From assembly GCA_021636625.1 (NCBI GenBank), contig JAJWLX010000013.1, forward strand, positions 1 through 64,000: 64,000 nt of DNA, given 5' to 3'. A model generated the notes under the pieces. That model saw only the letters and a list, made by a program, of their open reading frames with translations, made no database searches and was not told where the DNA came from. This document shows, piece after piece, positions 1 through 8,098 of this stretch (its first letter is position 1; each line of letters opens with the position of its first letter). The translations under genes were made by a program, and so were the position numbers. The DNA comes from Prevotella sp. (GTDB taxonomy: Bacteria; Bacteroidota; Bacteroidia; Bacteroidales; Bacteroidaceae).

Positions 1-142
1 TCACGTAAGGGATGGTGGAAATAACGCTTGAACCTAACTGACTTCGCACACATGCAGCGACTCCGAAAGTCATTACATAGAGCGAAACGAGCAGCAGAAT
101 ATGCTGCCATGCAAAAGATATAATTTCTTCTTTCTTAACCAT
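1..142 (-). CDS. YczE/YitT-like (DUF6198) membrane protein, N-terminal part
   Basis: The reverse strand is open from an ATG at 142 to the window edge, giving about 47 residues, so only the N-terminus is present. It begins MVKKEEIISFAWQHILLLVS and continues through a hydrophobic first membrane segment into a conserved-looking stretch containing RSQLGSSVISTIPY. That pattern is typical of YczE/YitT-type multi-pass inner-membrane proteins (DUF6198). No function is established for most of this family. Its start lies directly against the stop of the 79-aa gene at 143, so the two are probably co-transcribed. The family assignment rests on the short N-terminus only. Confidence 0.6.
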   Translation of the reverse strand, partial: MVKKEEIISFAWQHILLLVSLYVMTFGVAACVRSQLGSSVISTIPYV

Positions 143-382
143 TTATATTATTTTCTTAATCAATTCGTTCAGTTTATCCTCTCTGATAATCTTAGGCTGA
201 GCCTTGCCAGCGAGAATGAGAATCTTTTTACCATTACGATAGATATGAAGCTGTCGTGAGCGAACCGCGGCAGTCAACTCCTTATCGTTCTGCATGGCTT
301 GCCAGATATGATAATATACTCCCTCAGGTTCAAACAACTTCTTTTGAAGGTGCGAACAGAGGTTTGTTGTATCAATAGTCAT
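143..382 (-). CDS. Hypothetical protein, 79 aa
   Basis: A small soluble protein, rich in basic residues, that I do not recognise. It has no signal peptide and no membrane segment. The C-terminal half (KKILILAGKAQPKIIREDK) looks like a short beta/alpha domain. It sits between the AlkZ-like gene, whose stop is at 383, and the membrane-protein start at 142, with no gaps on either side. This argues that it is a genuine gene in a minus-strand operon and not a chance reading frame. Confidence 0.55.
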   Translation of the reverse strand: MTIDTTNLCSHLQKKLFEPEGVYYHIWQAMQNDKELTAAVRSRQLHIYRNGKKILILAGKAQPKIIREDKLNELIKKII

Positions 383-1423
383 TTATTTTTTCTTTATCGT
401 TTCATTAAATGTATTCCATTGCTTCTCAAATGACAAATCCTTTTCTGTCGAATCAAAATAACTGATGTTGAGATTTTTCTCCCAAGGATTCCAGTTGCCG
501 CAAATTCTGCCATCATGGGCGATAACAGGAAAGAAAATGCCATTATTAGTGTATGCAGACGGCATTTGATGTGGATGGATTACTAATTCCCGGCTTTTAT
601 AACCAATCAGATATTCATCAAAGGGAGCTATCAGATGAGTCTTTCCTCTTCTGAATCCACGTGTTCGACATGATTCATGCAGGTAGAACTGATAGTCTTT
701 CCATTTTTCAACCCTCAGTTCTGAACCAAGCAACTCAATGCCTCGTTGGCAATCAGAAGTGCTCAGTCCTGACCACCAGACATAATCTTCGAATGTGGCT
801 GGCGAATGGCTCTGAAAATATTTTCTTGCCAGAAGCATCAGCATTTCATCACGTTCCAGCCAGGCTGTTCTTGGAACCTTCTTTTCCGTGAGACTGTATG
901 TCACCTTTGTAGGAAGAAGATTGCCGCTGCAGAAAGTACCGTTCAATTCGTTAAAGCGAATGTGGTAGGATAGGCGATGTTTGTCCATGATGATGCCCTT
1001 TTCGAGCAAAGCCTCGTTCAGGTCTTTGCTTGTTACAGACTGCATCTCATCGGTTTTTTGAACAAATATCTCGTGAATCAGATTGAGCTCAGAATCATCG
1101 ATGCTGATTTTATTACTCTTCATCCATCCTTTTACAACAGAAGTTGCCTTAGGTGAAATCAGGTCCAGCATCCACCAATAGTCTTCATTTGAAACCAGTT
1201 GCCAAGTGCCACGCAGCAGGTGAAGACGGATTATCTCACCCTCATCGTATGCATTCTTGAATGCGAAGGAAGAAGGTTTGCGAGTACGCATCATCACAGC
1301 CCATCTTACCATCCGGTAATCCTGGGCTTGCATGGCTCCAAAATGAGACACCACCTTTTGGGGAGTATCAAATTGAGGGCAGATGAGCTGCTGCGAAAGC
1401 AGGCGTATTGCTATTGGATTCAT
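383..1423 (-). CDS. Winged-helix DNA-binding protein, AlkZ/AlkX-like (HTH_42)
   Basis: A 346-aa protein resembling the HTH_42 family, which includes the DNA glycosylases AlkZ and AlkX that remove alkylated or crosslinked bases. Near the N-terminus (residues 29-36) it carries GAMQAQD, matching the family's catalytic QxQ motif (Q32 and Q34). The length suits the family, and the C-terminal HLIAPFDEYLIGYK stretch is the usual closing motif. The likely role is cytoplasmic base-excision repair. It is followed closely by two small or membrane genes and preceded by a flavin reductase gene on the same strand. The family is confident; the exact lesion is unknown. Confidence 0.8.
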   Translation of the reverse strand: MNPIAIRLLSQQLICPQFDTPQKVVSHFGAMQAQDYRMVRWAVMMRTRKPSSFAFKNAYDEGEIIRLHLLRGTWQLVSNEDYWWMLDLISPKATSVVKGWMKSNKISIDDSELNLIHEIFVQKTDEMQSVTSKDLNEALLEKGIIMDKHRLSYHIRFNELNGTFCSGNLLPTKVTYSLTEKKVPRTAWLERDEMLMLLARKYFQSHSPATFEDYVWWSGLSTSDCQRGIELLGSELRVEKWKDYQFYLHESCRTRGFRRGKTHLIAPFDEYLIGYKSRELVIHPHQMPSAYTNNGIFFPVIAHDGRICGNWNPWEKNLNISYFDSTEKDLSFEKQWNTFNETIKKK

Positions 1424-1451
1424 TGTTTCTGAGTCGTTAAAATTACGTTGA

Positions 1452-2015
1452 TTATTTCAAAGCCTTGCCGTCGGAGAAAGCGTTTCCGACTTTCTCGCCC
1501 AGCTGGATATAGCCGTGATGAATAGGGTCGAAGACAATCAGTTCCATCTTCTCCATGTCTGGATTTCCGTCTTCTGCCAGATACTTCTCATCTACAAGAA
1601 TATTGACGATTTCGGCAACGAGATAATAGCCGGTTTCGCTTTCGTCATACTTCTCCTTGATGCGGCACTCCAGGGTCATTGGGAAATCGGTGAACACAGG
1701 AGCGTTAACCATTGTCGCCTTCTCGATGTTCCATCCCGTCTTCTCCATCTTCTTCGGGTCGTTCTTGGCAGAAACAATGCCCACGAAATCAGAAGCCACC
1801 ATGGTTTTCTTGGTAGCGAAGGCAACGGTAAACTCGCCGCCAAGCTTCAGGTTGTCTGTGGTGACGTGATTTCCCATCGAGATCATAATTTCCTTCATGT
1901 CCCACTGTCCTGCCCAGGCAGCGTTCATGGCGTTGGCAATTCCTTCCTTATTATATGTGCCGATAATCAGCACAGGCTGTGGTGCAAACCACGGCTTTGG
2001 TGCAAAACTTTTCAT
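1452..2015 (-). CDS. Flavin reductase family protein (flavoredoxin-like)
   Basis: A 187-aa protein of the flavin reductase-like FMN-binding split-barrel family. It begins MKSFAPKPWFAPQPVLIIGT, followed by NAMNAAWAGQWD, a typical arrangement where the barrel binds FMN. The middle has the FTVAFATKK and ASDFVGIVSA segments seen in flavoredoxins. Such proteins bind FMN in the cytoplasm and pass electrons between NAD(P)H or protein donors and flavin. The gene lies between the AlkZ-like gene and a thioredoxin gene, both on the same strand, giving a small redox/repair neighbourhood. Its physiological partner cannot be read from the sequence. Confidence 0.85.
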   Translation of the reverse strand: MKSFAPKPWFAPQPVLIIGTYNKEGIANAMNAAWAGQWDMKEIMISMGNHVTTDNLKLGGEFTVAFATKKTMVASDFVGIVSAKNDPKKMEKTGWNIEKATMVNAPVFTDFPMTLECRIKEKYDESETGYYLVAEIVNILVDEKYLAEDGNPDMEKMELIVFDPIHHGYIQLGEKVGNAFSDGKALK

Positions 2016-2082
2016 ATACTTCGTACTTTATATTGTTATTATAAGTTTCCTATTATGCGCATAAGATTATTCTTTTCATCTT

Positions 2083-2382
2083 TTATTTCAAGAATGGATC
2101 AAGCGTAGCCAGCAGTTCGGCTTTATCTACCACACCGCTTGTGCGCCACAATACTTCTCCGTTTCGGAAGAGCATCAGCGTAGGCACGGATTGGATGCGG
2201 TATTGGCTTGCTGTTACACCGTACTTGTCCACATCCACCTTGATGATTCGGATGCGGTCGCCCAATACACTCTTTACCTGCTCCAGAATAGGATGCATCG
2301 CCTTGCAAGGTTGGCACCATGTAGCAAAGAAATCGACCAGAACAAGCTGGCCACTGTTTATTACGTTATTAAATGTCTCCAT
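2083..2382 (-). CDS. Thioredoxin
   Basis: A 99-aa thioredoxin-fold protein with a WCQPCK active site (a CxxC redox pair) near residue 23, a VDVDKYG segment, and the cis-proline context SVPTLMLFRNGE. The frame is open further upstream (to 2469), but that extension overlaps the preceding esterase gene. The ATG at 2382 (METFNNVI) gives the normal thioredoxin length and begins 3 bp from the esterase stop, so I chose it. The likely role is cytoplasmic disulfide reduction. The loop is CQPC rather than the classical CGPC, which may shift its redox potential. Confidence 0.9.
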   Translation of the reverse strand: METFNNVINSGQLVLVDFFATWCQPCKAMHPILEQVKSVLGDRIRIIKVDVDKYGVTASQYRIQSVPTLMLFRNGEVLWRTSGVVDKAELLATLDPFLK

Positions 2383-2384
2383 AA

Positions 2385-3185
2385 TTATTTGCCTATTTCC
2401 GTGAAACGATTGAAAGTTCTGCCGTCCCTTGTTACTTTCCCGAAGAACATATCTTCCGGTCTTACCCAATAGGCTTGGTCTCCATAGAGAGCCTGATAAA
2501 CCACCATGCGCTCCTGAGTCTCAGAGTCGAAGGCAGAATGGATGAACCTGTATTTGCCACCCTTAAAGTGCTGGAAATATCTTTCTTCCTTTGCTGAAAA
2601 TTCCATCAGCATTTTCTGGGCAAGGGGAGCGTACCAGGTCTTCACCTCCTGCTCTGTTGGCGTGTGACCGCCAGGGAAATGGAAGGCTTGGTTGTAATGC
2701 TGCAGGAAGAGAGGGGAGAAGTGAGCCAGGGTGTCCTGCTCACCAAAAAGTCCCCACACACGATCCTTATAATAGGGGTTGCAATGGTCAAACTGCACGG
2801 CTTCCAGTTCCGCAAACTCCTCAATCAGCGCCTCGTCAATCACCAGCTGCTGATTGCCGTCCCTTCTCGGTGCCTTGTATTCATGCTCTCCGATTCGCTC
2901 TTTCAGAAACTCCGTCATCATGAAATACGGATTGCCGAGCAGGGCAGGAATGCCCACCACCGGAGCCAGCATCTGGGCGAGGAAAGAGCCGCAGCTGTTG
3001 CCCAGAAGCAAGTCGGGCTGCTCCCGGTCGATGATGGAGCGAATCTCCTTCAGTGCCTCCTTGGGGTGCAATGGCAGGTCGGGAGTCAGCACCACCGCCG
3101 TCCCCTCAAACGCCTCTTTCAAGGCTCTCGCCATCGGACAACTTCCCGTGGCGAAGAATCCGTGTAGGAATAATATCTTCTTCAT
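2385..3185 (-). CDS. YqiA-like alpha/beta hydrolase fused to a DUF1653 domain
   Basis: A 266-aa protein with two parts. Residues 1-190 resemble YqiA-type esterases: an N-terminal KKILFLHGFFATGS, a nucleophile elbow GNSCGS, an acidic GEQDTLA segment and a PGGHTPT histidine, which together supply a Ser-Asp-His triad. Residues 205-266 (HFKGGKYRFIHSAFDSET through WVRPEDMFFGKV) match DUF1653, usually a stand-alone domain of about 70 residues. The substrate is unknown. The fusion suggests that the DUF1653 domain supports or regulates the esterase. The thioredoxin gene follows directly. Confidence 0.82.
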   Translation of the reverse strand: MKKILFLHGFFATGSCPMARALKEAFEGTAVVLTPDLPLHPKEALKEIRSIIDREQPDLLLGNSCGSFLAQMLAPVVGIPALLGNPYFMMTEFLKERIGEHEYKAPRRDGNQQLVIDEALIEEFAELEAVQFDHCNPYYKDRVWGLFGEQDTLAHFSPLFLQHYNQAFHFPGGHTPTEQEVKTWYAPLAQKMLMEFSAKEERYFQHFKGGKYRFIHSAFDSETQERMVVYQALYGDQAYWVRPEDMFFGKVTRDGRTFNRFTEIGK

Positions 3186-3207
3186 GCTCTATTCTTCAAT
3201 GTCTTGT

Positions 3208-3837
3208 TTACTTTGTGTCTCTTTTCTTGATTGGTCCGGAGTGGTTGCCTCTGTTGAGCTTGATTCCGTGCTTGTTGAGAATGCGGAATACGGAGCTTCT
3301 GCTTCTGAATCCGCTGGCTCTCCAGATTTCATCTATCGGATGTCCGGCAACATAGAGGTTCACTACAGTCTTCTCTCTGTCGAGCTTCTGCATCTTGCTG
3401 GCAGAAACAGGAGGCAGAGACACAATCATCTTTTCCTGCAGCTTGATTACATGCTCTGCAGATTTCCTGAGAGCAAGGACTTCGTCGGGCAGGGAACCCA
3501 TCATTACCAATACGTCAGATGGCTTGGTTTCCGGAAACAGGATGTTGCTGGAGTCAATCCGGTCGTGGATGCTGATGATGCGAATGACCTTTACCCGGCA
3601 GAATTCCAGGAATATTGCCAGTTCACGACTGCCACGCAAGGCGTTGGAAAATTTCGGAATCACCAGTTCATCGCCTCTTTGCAATGCTGCCATCAGCTGT
3701 TTCCACAGCGGTCTGTGGCGTTCGTTATCATCACTTTCTTCGATGATTCTTACACAACCGAACTCGTTCATCCATTTGCGGTCTTCTTCCAGTTTGTCAT
3801 ACTGGGATGTAGCCATGATGTAGCCTACTTTTGCCAT
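3208..3837 (-). CDS. Serine-recombinase-like protein, probably catalytically degenerate
   Basis: A 209-aa protein with a resolvase/invertase-like N-terminal domain (residues 1-115) and a C-terminal helix-turn-helix (about 150-195, with VNLYVAGHPIDEIWRASGF). Active resolvases start with a YxRVST-type motif carrying the catalytic Ser. Here the matching stretch is GYIMATSQ, so the Arg is replaced by Met and the Ser position by Thr. The usual DRLGRS motif is also altered to SNALRGS. This suggests a DNA-binding regulator derived from a recombinase, not an active integrase. It lies at the left side of the ICE-like region, with a TAnnTTTG promoter upstream. Confidence 0.65.
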   Translation of the reverse strand: MAKVGYIMATSQYDKLEEDRKWMNEFGCVRIIEESDDNERHRPLWKQLMAALQRGDELVIPKFSNALRGSRELAIFLEFCRVKVIRIISIHDRIDSSNILFPETKPSDVLVMMGSLPDEVLALRKSAEHVIKLQEKMIVSLPPVSASKMQKLDREKTVVNLYVAGHPIDEIWRASGFRSRSSVFRILNKHGIKLNRGNHSGPIKKRDTK

Positions 3838-3921
3838 ATCAAAATGTTTTATTGACTGATAACTTGATAGTTATGCGCCTTTTTATGGCAGGATAACACC
3901 TGCTCAGGCACGATTTTTCTG

Positions 3922-3929
3922 CAAAGATA
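3922..3929 (-). promoter_or_regulatory. Bacteroidota -7 box for the recombinase-like gene
   Basis: On the reverse strand this reads TATCTTTG, matching the Bacteroidota -7 consensus TAnnTTTG, about 85 bp upstream of the start at 3837. No clear -33 box is visible. The gap 3838-4100 otherwise holds a short GCAGG/CCTGC inverted repeat near 3890 and no gene that I can support. Confidence 0.5.
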
Positions 3930-4100
3930 CAAATTATATTCAGAAATGGATTCATACTATTTGGTTTTGTTGGTTCAGCAGACTTGATTTAACCTAATTT
4001 ATAAATAGGAGCGCATCTTCAAGAATCATACTGCAAAGAGTATGAAACATAAAATAACATAAAGTCTGATTGTAGTGTCGTTAATGTGGCATTTTATCTG

Positions 4101-4108
4101 TATCTTTG
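4101..4108 (+). promoter_or_regulatory. Bacteroidota -7 box for the lipoprotein operon
   Basis: TATCTTTG fits the TAnnTTTG consensus. Transcription would begin about 7 bp downstream, giving a leader of roughly 100 bases before the ATG at 4217. That leader contains an earlier in-frame ATG pair (4130 and 4136) and leads into the hairpin at 4229-4284. Confidence 0.55.
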
Positions 4109-4216
4109 CACGCAAAAATTTTCAATTACATGCCAATGGATAATAGGAATACAGTACAGTTGAACAGTTTTGTCGGTTGCTTCGGTAACTCCTCAGCAAC
4201 AGGTCTCAAAAACCAA

Positions 4217-4930
4217 ATGAAAGAAAGTAAAGCAAGTGAAAGAAAAACAACTCAGCAGAGTTTATTCTTTCACTTGCTTTTTTTATGTGCCTTACTCATG
4301 ATCACCTCATGCAGTGGAAGTCGTCAATATGATTTCAAGTCTTCTGAAGATGCGTTGAAACAGTACCAGGCTTTCTTTCAGACGATAAAAGTACATTCTG
4401 ACTCTGATTCAGAGCAGCTTGCAGGTTTCATCAACCAGTGGCACGAGTATGGAGACACCGTGTTGAACTTCATCAGGAAGGACCCTTCGTTCAATGCGCA
4501 CAGTGGACTTTCCATGAAGTATGATCTGATTTCAGACTCCATCCGCACAGAACTGCTGGGGATGACTGGCAACTGTACTTTGAGCGATGTGGCTTATGTG
4601 AAGCTCCACACCTCTTTATATAAGGATAACAAGGAACTCGGCTCTTTGAAGGAAAATGCCACCAAGTTCTTCGCCACCTTGGATCAATCGCCTGCCTACG
4701 ACCTGGAAGTTCACAGAGCCTTGGCCAACTACTCCAAGTTCCTGCTGAGCACTAAGTCGCATGGCATCAAGTCAAGAAAGGAACTCGTGGCGTTCCTGCA
4801 TGAAGAAGACCGCCATTTCCGCACGTTCCTCGCTCATATCGACGAATGCTCATCCATCGGAATGACGGAAATCACCAACCATACGGCAGACATCTGTTCT
4901 GCCATCTACAAATCCGCTTCCAGGAATTAG
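4217..4930 (+). CDS. Predicted lipoprotein, 237 aa, unknown function
   Basis: An exported protein with a lysine/arginine-rich N-region, a hydrophobic stretch (SLFFHLLFLCALLMI) and a lipobox ending TSC near residue 31, so it should be a lipid-anchored envelope protein. The rest is mostly helical and I do not recognise it. The frame can be read from ATG codons at 4130 or 4136, but the ATG at 4217 gives a sensible signal peptide. The first codons overlap a strong hairpin followed by a T-run (4229-4284), which may control expression. It heads a run of plus-strand genes up to the relaxase. Confidence 0.65.
   Translation: MKESKASERKTTQQSLFFHLLFLCALLMITSCSGSRQYDFKSSEDALKQYQAFFQTIKVHSDSDSEQLAGFINQWHEYGDTVLNFIRKDPSFNAHSGLSMKYDLISDSIRTELLGMTGNCTLSDVAYVKLHTSLYKDNKELGSLKENATKFFATLDQSPAYDLEVHRALANYSKFLLSTKSHGIKSRKELVAFLHEEDRHFRTFLAHIDECSSIGMTEITNHTADICSAIYKSASRN
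4229..4284 (+). terminator. Terminator-like hairpin (possible attenuator) inside the lipoprotein start
   Basis: Bases 4229-4244 (AAAGCAAGTGAAAGAA) are a perfect 16-bp inverted match to 4265-4280, separated by a 20-base loop and followed by T4281-4284. The right arm itself ends in TTT, giving a run of seven T. This has the form of an intrinsic terminator, yet it sits within the signal-peptide codons of the lipoprotein gene and downstream of the -7 box at 4101. It could therefore act as an attenuator. Confidence 0.7.
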
Positions 4931-4957
4931 CTGCCTGCTTCTGAGACCCTCGTTCTC

Positions 4958-5263
4958 ATGTCCATGCGAACAGACCGCCGTCTGATTCTCAACGCCCAGG
5001 TTTGCCGTGACGCTTTGAAGCGAGGAAAAATCAGAGATGCTATCCAATCCAATGCCTATCTCTGGATGATATTGCAGCCCTATCTCTCGATGGATGCGCT
5101 GGCCATTGCCATGCTCACCCCGGAGCAGGCTCAGCTGATGACGGACATCGCCAAGGATTATCCTGCCATCATCACGAGACTTGAAGGCAAGCACCTTGTC
5201 AACAAGGAAGTGTCCAACAAGATTCCAGCCCAGCTGATGCGTCTTTACATATCAACCCTCTAA
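4958..5263 (+). CDS. Hypothetical protein, 101 aa
   Basis: A small, mostly helical, soluble protein with no signal peptide. I do not recognise it. Its gene starts 27 bp after the lipoprotein gene and is followed 12 bp later by the 151-aa gene. This regular spacing, with all genes on one strand, supports translation as part of one operon leading toward the mobilisation genes. Confidence 0.6.
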   Translation: MSMRTDRRLILNAQVCRDALKRGKIRDAIQSNAYLWMILQPYLSMDALAIAMLTPEQAQLMTDIAKDYPAIITRLEGKHLVNKEVSNKIPAQLMRLYISTL

Positions 5264-5275
5264 TCTTTCATTATC

Positions 5276-5731
5276 ATGTTACAGGAAGCTATCTACAAAT
5301 TCAAGGCATCCGGCCCCATGCTGTTGCCAGAGCTGATTGACAATTATTGGATTGGCGAGATAAAGGCATACGAAGATTATGCCATTCTTCCCTACGAAGT
5401 GCATATTCCACAACCTATAGACAAGGTGATTGATATGTTCGAAATGAATGCCGACCTTGCCATTCTCTACCATCTGGAGCCATCAGTCCATACGGTGTTC
5501 GGACATGAATGCTGCGCCTATTGCTATCCGGTCACCGAAAGGATGTTCAAGATCAACTGCAAGACTTCCGCCGATGGACTCATCCACGAGTTGAATGTGA
5601 CGATTTACAACTCCATCGAACTCATGTCGGCAGATCTTTTTGAAGACCTCCGTCTGCACGAGCGTCGCGGCACGTTCCGGGCTAAGCGAGAACACGTACA
5701 GATCATGAATGATTTCAACTGCGGTCTCTAG
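5276..5731 (+). CDS. Hypothetical protein, 151 aa
   Basis: A soluble protein without a signal peptide or membrane segment. A cysteine cluster (HECCAYCYPV, near residue 82) followed by a Cys at NCKT could bind metal, but this is only a visible pattern and not a recognised domain. Its stop codon is immediately followed by the ATG of the next gene (5732), so the two are likely translationally coupled. I do not recognise the family. Confidence 0.6.
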   Translation: MLQEAIYKFKASGPMLLPELIDNYWIGEIKAYEDYAILPYEVHIPQPIDKVIDMFEMNADLAILYHLEPSVHTVFGHECCAYCYPVTERMFKINCKTSADGLIHELNVTIYNSIELMSADLFEDLRLHERRGTFRAKREHVQIMNDFNCGL

Positions 5732-6094
5732 ATGAACAAGAAGACGTATTACCTGATTGCAGACATCATACAAAGATACAGAACATGGATAATAGTTAAA
5801 GATACGGAACTGCTGGTAGAGATGAGAATCCTGCAGGATGGGGTGTTGAAGACCCTGTTTTACAAGGGACTTTCGCTCCAGAGTTACAGAGATTATTACT
5901 CTTTCAGAAAGAAGCGAACCTGGAAAATCAATGAATACGACTTGAACCAGGGTCTGGCAGCTCTTTGTAGAAAAGATCCGAGCGCCAAGGGTAGAGTAGA
6001 GAAGGGCACTCTCACCCAGCGTGATGTCGAATACATTATAGAGAAAGCATCCTTCGGAATTATCAAACTTGAATTAAGCGATTATGAGTACTAA
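5732..6094 (+). CDS. Hypothetical protein, 120 aa
   Basis: A basic, soluble protein of unknown family. It starts directly after the stop of the upstream gene and overlaps the following membrane-protein gene by 11 bp, so it belongs to the same operon. It has no visible catalytic motif, signal peptide or membrane helix. Confidence 0.6.
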   Translation: MNKKTYYLIADIIQRYRTWIIVKDTELLVEMRILQDGVLKTLFYKGLSLQSYRDYYSFRKKRTWKINEYDLNQGLAALCRKDPSAKGRVEKGTLTQRDVEYIIEKASFGIIKLELSDYEY

Positions 6095-6494
6095 ACGAAA
6101 AGTATATACATTCTATATAATAGCCATCCTGGTAATGGTGCTTGTTCTGATGCTCTTTGATTTAAACATCATGGCCAAGGCGATTGTCGGACTGATGATA
6201 GTCTTCTGCATCTTCGTGATGCGAAGCATACAGACGGCTTACCAACTGCCTGATGACATCGACCCTGATACGATGCTCCCGATAGAGCCTCATGGCAAAT
6301 CGACTGCAGCCATGCCTACAGAGAAGTCAGACCACAATTTCAATGTGGATCTCTATCTCCGTCTTCTCATCGAAGCTGATGAAGAACTGGCGAAAGACCC
6401 TACCATAGACCAGATGTCGCCCAGTTACAACATCCAGTTAAACAACAGAATTGCCGAGCGACTTGAATCACTCGACAAAGGTAATAACAATTAA
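6084..6494 (+). CDS. Small membrane protein, 136 aa
   Basis: Two adjacent hydrophobic segments (about residues 8-24 and 28-46) form a membrane hairpin, followed by an acidic soluble tail of about 85 residues. It overlaps the upstream gene by 11 bp and is followed by another membrane-protein gene. The family is not recognised. In this position the pair 6084-7005 could be an envelope component tied to transfer or surface exclusion, which is inference from context only. Confidence 0.6.
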   Translation: MSTKRKVYTFYIIAILVMVLVLMLFDLNIMAKAIVGLMIVFCIFVMRSIQTAYQLPDDIDPDTMLPIEPHGKSTAAMPTEKSDHNFNVDLYLRLLIEADEELAKDPTIDQMSPSYNIQLNNRIAERLESLDKGNNN

Positions 6495-6507
6495 AATAAA
6501 GGAATAT

Positions 6508-7005
6508 ATGATACAGATATTAACCCTCATCCGGTTTGCCTTTCCCTTCCTCCTGCTGACAGTGTTTTTCTGTCTTTACAGGAAGGAATATGGATTCTTG
6601 AAGCGGTTTATGTTGAAGATGGCCATGTTTCAGAACGCAAGAAATCTCTATGCTTACCTGGTTGTGCTGATGCTTATCTTCATCAACTGGTGTTGTCATG
6701 TCACGGCTCCCAATCTCTCAGTCGTAGTGTCAACACTCTTGACCCTGGTGCTTCTTAACAGGAAAATTGCAGAAAGCACCTTCCATCTTTTGCATGAGAG
6801 GAAAAGACTGTGGTTCGCCACCTTGCTGCTCTCGATGGTTTGCTACGCCTTACCTTATATGAACAGCATGTTTCTGTTCCTCTTTACCGTCAGTGTGGCA
6901 GCAGTCTTCTATCCGTCTGAAAGAGTTCTTCAGCTGAAGAGCCATCCTGAGGCCATCAACAATCCGAAGGATCTGCTTGCGCTGATTATCAGAAATTACT
7001 ATTAG
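6508..7005 (+). CDS. Multi-pass membrane protein, 165 aa
   Basis: The frame opens at 6451 inside the previous gene, but the ATG at 6508 follows an A-rich stretch (AAAATAAAGGAATAT) and gives an immediate hydrophobic start, so I chose it. At least four membrane segments are visible (about residues 5-20, 45-63, 68-82 and 105-135). No recognised motif is present. It is the last of the small-protein run before the winged-helix gene at 7064. Confidence 0.6.
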   Translation: MIQILTLIRFAFPFLLLTVFFCLYRKEYGFLKRFMLKMAMFQNARNLYAYLVVLMLIFINWCCHVTAPNLSVVVSTLLTLVLLNRKIAESTFHLLHERKRLWFATLLLSMVCYALPYMNSMFLFLFTVSVAAVFYPSERVLQLKSHPEAINNPKDLLALIIRNYY

Positions 7006-7063
7006 GTGCCACCTGCAACTGGCACAGAATCATATCCACTTGCTCAACATTCCAAATTCAAAA

Positions 7064-7978
7064 ATGACTCAAATGACTCATCATCCCAATCAGCAGACAC
7101 CCGAAGCAGACAGATGCAGAGGTGTTGACCGTTCGTTGCTGGAGTTTCTGAAGCCGAAAGCAGAGGAACGTTACAGCAAGCTGGAAGCCTACTGCGACCT
7201 GCTTTCGAAAGCATCCTCAGGAGCCTATCAGTCTCCGGGAACCGATGGAGCCCTACAGCTGTTGCCCGGTCAGTTTGTTGCCACCATTTCCGAACTTGCC
7301 CGTCAGTGGCAATGGCAGCGTGCCACGGTTCGCCAGTTTATCTCCGGACTCACCAAACTTGGTCAGCTTTCCGTAGAGCCATACTCCAAGAGCTTCATCT
7401 TCTCTGTCAATCTGGAGCAACGTCTCTCTCTTCTTATCGAGAGCCCAGACGACATCCTCGATTTCTGCGCTATGCAGTTCATCCGCTTCATCAAAGGCAG
7501 ATCCACTGCCAAGGAAGTGGCCGATTCCTACAGCCGTTATTACGAATTGAAGATGAACATGGCCAAGCAGGAAGGATATGGGGGCATTCCTGCCAGGCGT
7601 GTATTCAACCAGCAAGCCCAGGTGTTTGATTCACTGGCAGTTTCCATCCTCTGTTATCTCAATCAGGAGAAAGAACTGCCTGAGGAACTTTCAGATTCCG
7701 TGAGCCTGCTCTTCGGAAAAGACCATGTCTGGGACTGGCACAAGGTGATAGATTCTCTTGGCATTCTGGCTAAAGCCATCAGTGGCAACACCAAGCCGAG
7801 TTATATGGACGAAGTGGCAACCCGATACTCGAAAGCGGAGATAGTACTCCTGGATTGCATCTTCGAACACTACATCTGCTGCTCCGCTTCCCGCTACTAT
7901 GTGAATCCCCCTCGTCCTCTTACTGAGGCCAGGGAGCCATCTGAAAAGGTAGCGCCTGCGGAATCTTCCGACGATTAA
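7064..7978 (+). CDS. Winged-helix DNA-binding protein upstream of oriT and relaxase
   Basis: A 304-aa protein. Around residues 75-125 it has a clear helix-turn-helix/wing pattern (ISELARQWQWQRATVRQFI followed by LTKLGQLSVE and a beta hairpin). The C-terminal half is helical with no motif I can name. The reading frame is open from a TTG at 7040, but the ATG at 7064 is the more natural start. It lies just upstream of the oriT-like repeats and the relaxase gene, so it may be a relaxosome accessory or a regulator of mobilisation; that role is inference. Confidence 0.65.
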   Translation: MTQMTHHPNQQTPEADRCRGVDRSLLEFLKPKAEERYSKLEAYCDLLSKASSGAYQSPGTDGALQLLPGQFVATISELARQWQWQRATVRQFISGLTKLGQLSVEPYSKSFIFSVNLEQRLSLLIESPDDILDFCAMQFIRFIKGRSTAKEVADSYSRYYELKMNMAKQEGYGGIPARRVFNQQAQVFDSLAVSILCYLNQEKELPEELSDSVSLLFGKDHVWDWHKVIDSLGILAKAISGNTKPSYMDEVATRYSKAEIVLLDCIFEHYICCSASRYYVNPPRPLTEAREPSEKVAPAESSDD

Positions 7979-8098
7979 AAACAAAAATCATATTCCCCTT
8001 ATTCCATGCGAGGCACGCTGATGGCGATCAGGACGCCCGTTAGCACATCGCTGAATGATTTCAAGCAACGTGAGGCAGCGTGCTTGCACGTGCCACTT

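Noticed and set aside
3208..3837. The recombinase-like gene as ICE integrase
   Set aside because: The catalytic motif appears altered and the protein lacks the large-serine-recombinase C-terminus. No att repeat pair could be recognised within the window.
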